Shown piece after piece: positions 6,316 through 7,145 of a stretch of 7,145 nt of DNA. Made by a program: the position numbers and the translations under genes. The stretch comes from an uncultured Methylococcaceae bacterium (lineage in GTDB: Bacteria > Pseudomonadota > Gammaproteobacteria > Methylococcales > Methylomonadaceae), in NCBI GenBank assembly GCA_903873045.1, contig CAIQND010000900.1:1-7145 (forward strand), in the 5' to 3' direction. The notes under the pieces were generated by a model that was not told where the DNA came from, searched no databases, and worked only from the letters and a program-made list of their open reading frames with translations. Every line of letters starts with the position of its first letter. The first letter of the stretch is position 1.

Positions 6316-6334
6316 GGCTACAGTCGCAGTAGCC
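6316..6334. repeat. Short perfect hairpin at the left edge of the palindromic repeat
   Basis: GGCTAC (6316-6321) pairs with GTAGCC (6329-6334) around a 7-base loop, 18 bases after the glnE stop. The right half is also the first arm of the larger palindrome at 6328-6410, so the two folds compete. No T-run follows, so it is at best a weak terminator for glnE. Confidence 0.4.
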
Positions 6335-6410
6335 TTGATGTGACGCAGTAGAGCCGAGGATAATCGGGGCTGGTAAATCTTCGATTCCGCTTTGCTGCAT
6401 TGAGGCTACT
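6328..6410. repeat. 83-base imperfect palindromic repeat (REP/MITE-like) after glnE
   Basis: The ends are exact inverted copies: AGTAGCCT (6328-6335) and AGGCTACT (6403-6410). The pairing continues inward with mismatches: TTGATG against CATTGA, then the CGAGGAT and ATCTTCG sides, around a GC-rich centre near 6365-6372. Nearly the whole element can fold into one long stem. It carries no gene. Similar GTAGCC-tipped palindromes are common dispersed intergenic repeats in environmental gammaproteobacteria (from memory). It separates glnE from the DUF4258 gene and may contribute to ending glnE transcription. Confidence 0.6.
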
Positions 6411-6449
6411 TGCTCATGATATGGCGGATAATCACCATTAAAATAACGC

Positions 6450-6752
6450 ATGAAACAAAAAATAATTTCATCGGCAAACAAAAAAATACTTTTCTTGCCT
6501 CATGCTGTTAAACAAATGTCACGACCCGATAGAATGATTTCCACGAAAGAAGTAAGAGACGCAGTATTGTTTGGTGAAATAATTGAAGAATATCCAGACG
6601 ACCAAAGAGGTCAAAGTTGCCTGGTTTTTCACACCAAAGAAAATCGTGTTATTCATGTTGTTTGTGCGCCTAAGACTGAATATTTGACTATAATCACCGC
6701 CTATTTACCCGTGCCTGATCAATGGTCATCGGATTTTAAAGTTAGGAGATAA
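6450..6752 (+). CDS. DUF4258 protein, probable toxin of a toxin-antitoxin pair
   Basis: The 100-residue product follows the DUF4258 pattern: an early His in LPHAVKQMSRPDRMIS, then EVRDAVLFGEIIEEYPDD, QSCLVFHT, RVIHVVCAPKTEYLTIITAYLP and a closing WSSDF. Proteins of this family are small basic alpha/beta folds, often beside a YgiT-type zinc-finger gene, and are predicted RNase-like toxins akin in context to MqsR or BrnT. That activity is inferred, not shown. The conserved His and Arg (HxxxxMxRpdR) and the late IHVV are candidate functional positions. The start at 6450 is the first ATG and has no strong ribosome binding site, which may keep expression low. The next gene begins one base after the stop, so they are coupled. 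The N-terminal Lys-rich, A-rich codons contrast with glnE and fit an acquired cassette. Confidence 0.8.
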   Translation: MKQKIISSANKKILFLPHAVKQMSRPDRMISTKEVRDAVLFGEIIEEYPDDQRGQSCLVFHTKENRVIHVVCAPKTEYLTIITAYLPVPDQWSSDFKVRR

Positions 6753-6753
6753 G

Positions 6754-6969
6754 ATGGAATGTTTTCATTGTAAAGGCAGCATGATAAAAAGTTATGCTCC
6801 ATTTAGTGCAGACCGTAATGGCTATCATATTTCATGGGAATCCGTTCCGGCTTGGGTATGTACACAATGTGGAGAGGCTTTTTTTGAAGAAAATGAAATC
6901 AATCATATTCAAACGGCATTACAAAAAATTGATCATGAAACGTTGGCATTAACATCAAAAGTCGCCTAA
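6754..6969 (+). CDS. YgiT-type zinc-finger protein, probable antitoxin
   Basis: The 71-residue product has two CxxC pairs, Cys3/Cys6 (ECFHCKG) and Cys36/Cys39 (VCTQCGEAFFEENE), which should bind one zinc ion. This is the N-terminal domain of MqsA (YgiT). The part between them, YHISWESVPAW, fits the family's beta strands, and the rest is a helix (INHIQTALQKIDHETLAL). Unlike MqsA of about 130 residues, the C-terminal helix-turn-helix DNA-binding domain is absent, as in many short family members, so operon self-repression by this protein alone is doubtful. AGGAG ends 5 bases before the ATG, inside the end of the upstream gene, and the ATG follows the upstream TAA after one base. The order toxin then antitoxin is the same as in mqsRA. 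Confidence 0.85.
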   Translation: MECFHCKGSMIKSYAPFSADRNGYHISWESVPAWVCTQCGEAFFEENEINHIQTALQKIDHETLALTSKVA

Positions 6970-6985
6970 GCAGATGCTGTGTAAC

Positions 6986-7079
6986 TATTCAGTCCCCCCT
7001 CTTTGAAAAAGAGGGGTTAGGGGAAATTTTATTAGATAAATCCCCCTCAATCCCCCTTTTTCAAAGGGGGAGGTGAATA
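6986..7079. repeat. 94-base palindromic repeat with a hairpin in each arm
   Basis: The outer tips TATTCA (6986-6991) and TGAATA (7074-7079) are inverted copies. The long arms match each other with a few mismatches around a short centre near 7030-7037. Each arm also folds by itself: CCCCTCTTT (6996-7004) with AAAGAGGGG (7008-7016), and CCCCCTTT (7052-7059) with AAAGGGGG (7063-7070), both with 3-base loops. The C-run, TTT-AAA, G-run style is a widespread dispersed repeat type in bacterial genomes (from memory). It follows the zinc-finger stop by 16 bases. It could slow or end transcription in both directions, but no T-run of terminator type follows either stem. Confidence 0.75.
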
Positions 7080-7145
7080 TTTACGATGCTGCTGGCTACT
7101 GTTGATGATGCGAGTGCCATCGCTTTTAAAGATATCTGAAGTAAA

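Noticed and set aside
6209..6481. 90-codon minus-strand frame across the glnE end
   Set aside because: It runs through the glnE C-terminus, a palindromic repeat and the start of the DUF4258 gene, so it is a chance opening.
6986..7079. CRISPR-like repeat
   Set aside because: Only two inverted arms around a short centre; there are no regularly spaced direct repeats or spacers.
7086..7139. 17-codon plus-strand frame after the last repeat
   Set aside because: Too short, with no ribosome binding site and no recognisable match; nothing supports a gene before the window ends.

Overview
This window (about 43% G+C by eye) looks like a chromosomal stretch from a gammaproteobacterium. The anchor is a complete glnE of normal length and domain order. 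It is surrounded by accessory and decaying genes and by palindromic repeats. A methanotroph-like relative (Methylococcales) is a plausible guess from the overall gene style, but nothing here proves it.

Layout. (a) 2-310, plus strand: the 3' end of a polytopic membrane protein of the DsbD/CcdA type, cut by the window edge. (b) 339-1069, minus strand: a Phd/VapB antitoxin and VapC/PIN toxin operon in which each gene carries one frameshift, with a promoter-like region upstream. (c) 1106-1162, minus strand: a short piece that reads like the N-terminus of an archease gene and loses resemblance just upstream of the toxin-antitoxin promoter. (d) 1203-1598, minus strand: a two-gene unit of a small exported monoheme cytochrome c and a 27-residue single-span membrane peptide with a near-perfect ribosome binding site. 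(e) 1717-2358, minus strand: an MlaC/Ttg2D-like periplasmic lipid-binding protein without its usual Mla partners. (f) 2409-2920, minus strand: a DUF2934 protein followed by an internally shortened small heat-shock protein remnant. (g) 2921-3427: a 507-base divergent intergenic region with weak palindromes. (h) 3428-6298, plus strand: glnE. (i) 6328-7079, plus strand: a DUF4258 + YgiT-type zinc-finger pair, a probable toxin-antitoxin module, bracketed by two different palindromic repeats. In 7080-7145 I see nothing I can call.

How it fits together. Only glnE is a clear housekeeping gene: it sets glutamine synthetase activity according to nitrogen status. The cytochrome and tiny membrane protein probably act together in the membrane or periplasm. 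The rest is a record of turnover: one broken toxin-antitoxin locus, one apparently intact one, two gene relics and two repeat families. I do not see a clearly new multi-gene system. The best candidates for something undescribed are the 27-residue membrane peptide coupled to the cytochrome and the bracketed DUF4258/YgiT cassette.
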